Translations under genes and position numbers: made by a program
In this document: in pieces, positions 5,159 to 5,495 of the stretch
Layout: the number at the start of each line of letters is the position of its first letter
Position numbering within the stretch: the stretch's first letter is position 1
Notes under the pieces: generated by a model
What the model was told of the DNA's origin: nothing
Seen by the model: only the letters and a program-made list of their open reading frames with translations
The model's database searches: none
Assembly (NCBI GenBank): GCA_038108155.1
Contig: JAYNHP010000084.1
Span: 1 to 5,495, forward strand
Source: MED-G20 sp038108155
Lineage (GTDB): Bacteria > Bacteroidota > Bacteroidia > Flavobacteriales_D > Parvicellaceae
Direction: 5' to 3'
Length of the DNA stretch: 5,495 nucleotides

Positions 5159-5495
5159 ATGAATTATGACGTAATTGTTTTAGGAAGTGGACCTGGTGGA
5201 TATGTAACTGCCATAAGAGCTTCTCAACTTGGTTTAAAGACTGCTGTTGTGGAAAAAGAATCTTTAGGTGGCGTATGTTTAAATTGGGGATGTATTCCAA
5301 CCAAGGCGTTGCTGAAGAGCGCTAATGTTTATGAATATATCAACCATGCAGACGATTATGGGATAAAAGTTTCTAGCCATAAGGCAGATTTTAATGCTGT
5401 TATAAAAAGAAGTAGAGATGTTGCCGAAAAAATGAGCGGTGGAGTTAAGTTTCTCATGAAAAAAAATAAAATCGATGTTATCATGGGAACTGGTA
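5159..5495 (+). CDS. lpdA: Dihydrolipoyl dehydrogenase (E3), N-terminal part, cut by window edge
   Basis: From the ATG at 5159 the frame is open to the right edge, giving 112 complete codons of a protein normally about 460-470 residues long. The enzyme reoxidises dihydrolipoamide with FAD and NAD+ in the pyruvate, 2-oxoglutarate and branched-chain 2-oxoacid dehydrogenase complexes and in glycine cleavage, in the cytoplasm. The FAD-binding start is MNYDVIVLGSGPGGYVTA, with GSGPGG at 9-14 and the ribose-binding acidic residue E32 after the second beta-strand. The redox-active disulfide is in GGVCLNWGCIPTK (37-49; C40 and C45), followed by the helix beginning ALLKSAN. Both cysteines and the FAD motif are intact. 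The NAD-binding and dimerisation domains, with the catalytic His-Glu pair, lie beyond the window, so I cannot exclude a related flavoprotein disulfide reductase, though the CLNWGCIPTK form fits Lpd best. Confidence 0.92.
   Translation, partial: MNYDVIVLGSGPGGYVTAIRASQLGLKTAVVEKESLGGVCLNWGCIPTKALLKSANVYEYINHADDYGIKVSSHKADFNAVIKRSRDVAEKMSGGVKFLMKKNKIDVIMGTG

Noticed and set aside
5105..5160. Direct repeat AGCTAT at 5105-5110 and 5155-5160 flanking the gap before lpd
   Set aside because: Six bases is too short in A/T-rich DNA to indicate an insertion or attachment site, and nothing mobile lies between the copies.

Overview
The window is AT-rich DNA that looks like a chromosomal stretch from a member of the Bacteroidota, most likely a flavobacterium-like lineage. 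This placement is inferred from four things: strong A/T bias in codons and spacers, promoter -7 boxes of the Bacteroidota form TAnnTTTG, near absence of Shine-Dalgarno sequences, and gene families typical of the group (M61 peptidase with a C-terminal PDZ domain, DUF389 protein with a long C-terminal extension, SUI1/YciH protein). There is no sign of phage, IS elements, CRISPR, tRNA or rRNA.

Layout. Five genes run leftward on the minus strand from about 4128 to the left edge. In order of transcription they are: an M61-family metallopeptidase (4128-2470); a four-helix membrane protein of unknown function overlapping it by 4 bases (2473-2000); a DUF389 membrane protein (1936-518); a SUI1/eIF1-like YciH protein starting with GTG three bases after the DUF389 stop (514-173); and the N-terminus of a TetR-type regulator cut by the window edge (120-1). 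On the plus strand, divergent from the peptidase, are an ATP-grasp enzyme of the DcsG-like group (4194-5105) and then the N-terminal part of dihydrolipoyl dehydrogenase (5159 to the right edge).

How the parts work together. The peptidase and small membrane protein are probably translationally coupled, and the DUF389 and SUI1 genes form a tight pair. The TetR gene has its own promoter-like box overlapped by a near-perfect inverted repeat just before its start codon, which suggests autoregulation. The 65-bp divergent spacer has a TAnnTTTG box on each strand, each ending only 4 or 5 bases before a start codon, so both transcripts may be leaderless or nearly so. The genes do not form one obvious pathway: proteolysis, translation, pyruvate/2-oxoacid metabolism and unknown membrane functions are mixed.

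I found no convincing new multi-gene system. The most interesting points are the divergent promoter arrangement, the TetR operator, the probable periplasmic extension of the DUF389 protein, and the unassigned substrate of the ATP-grasp enzyme.
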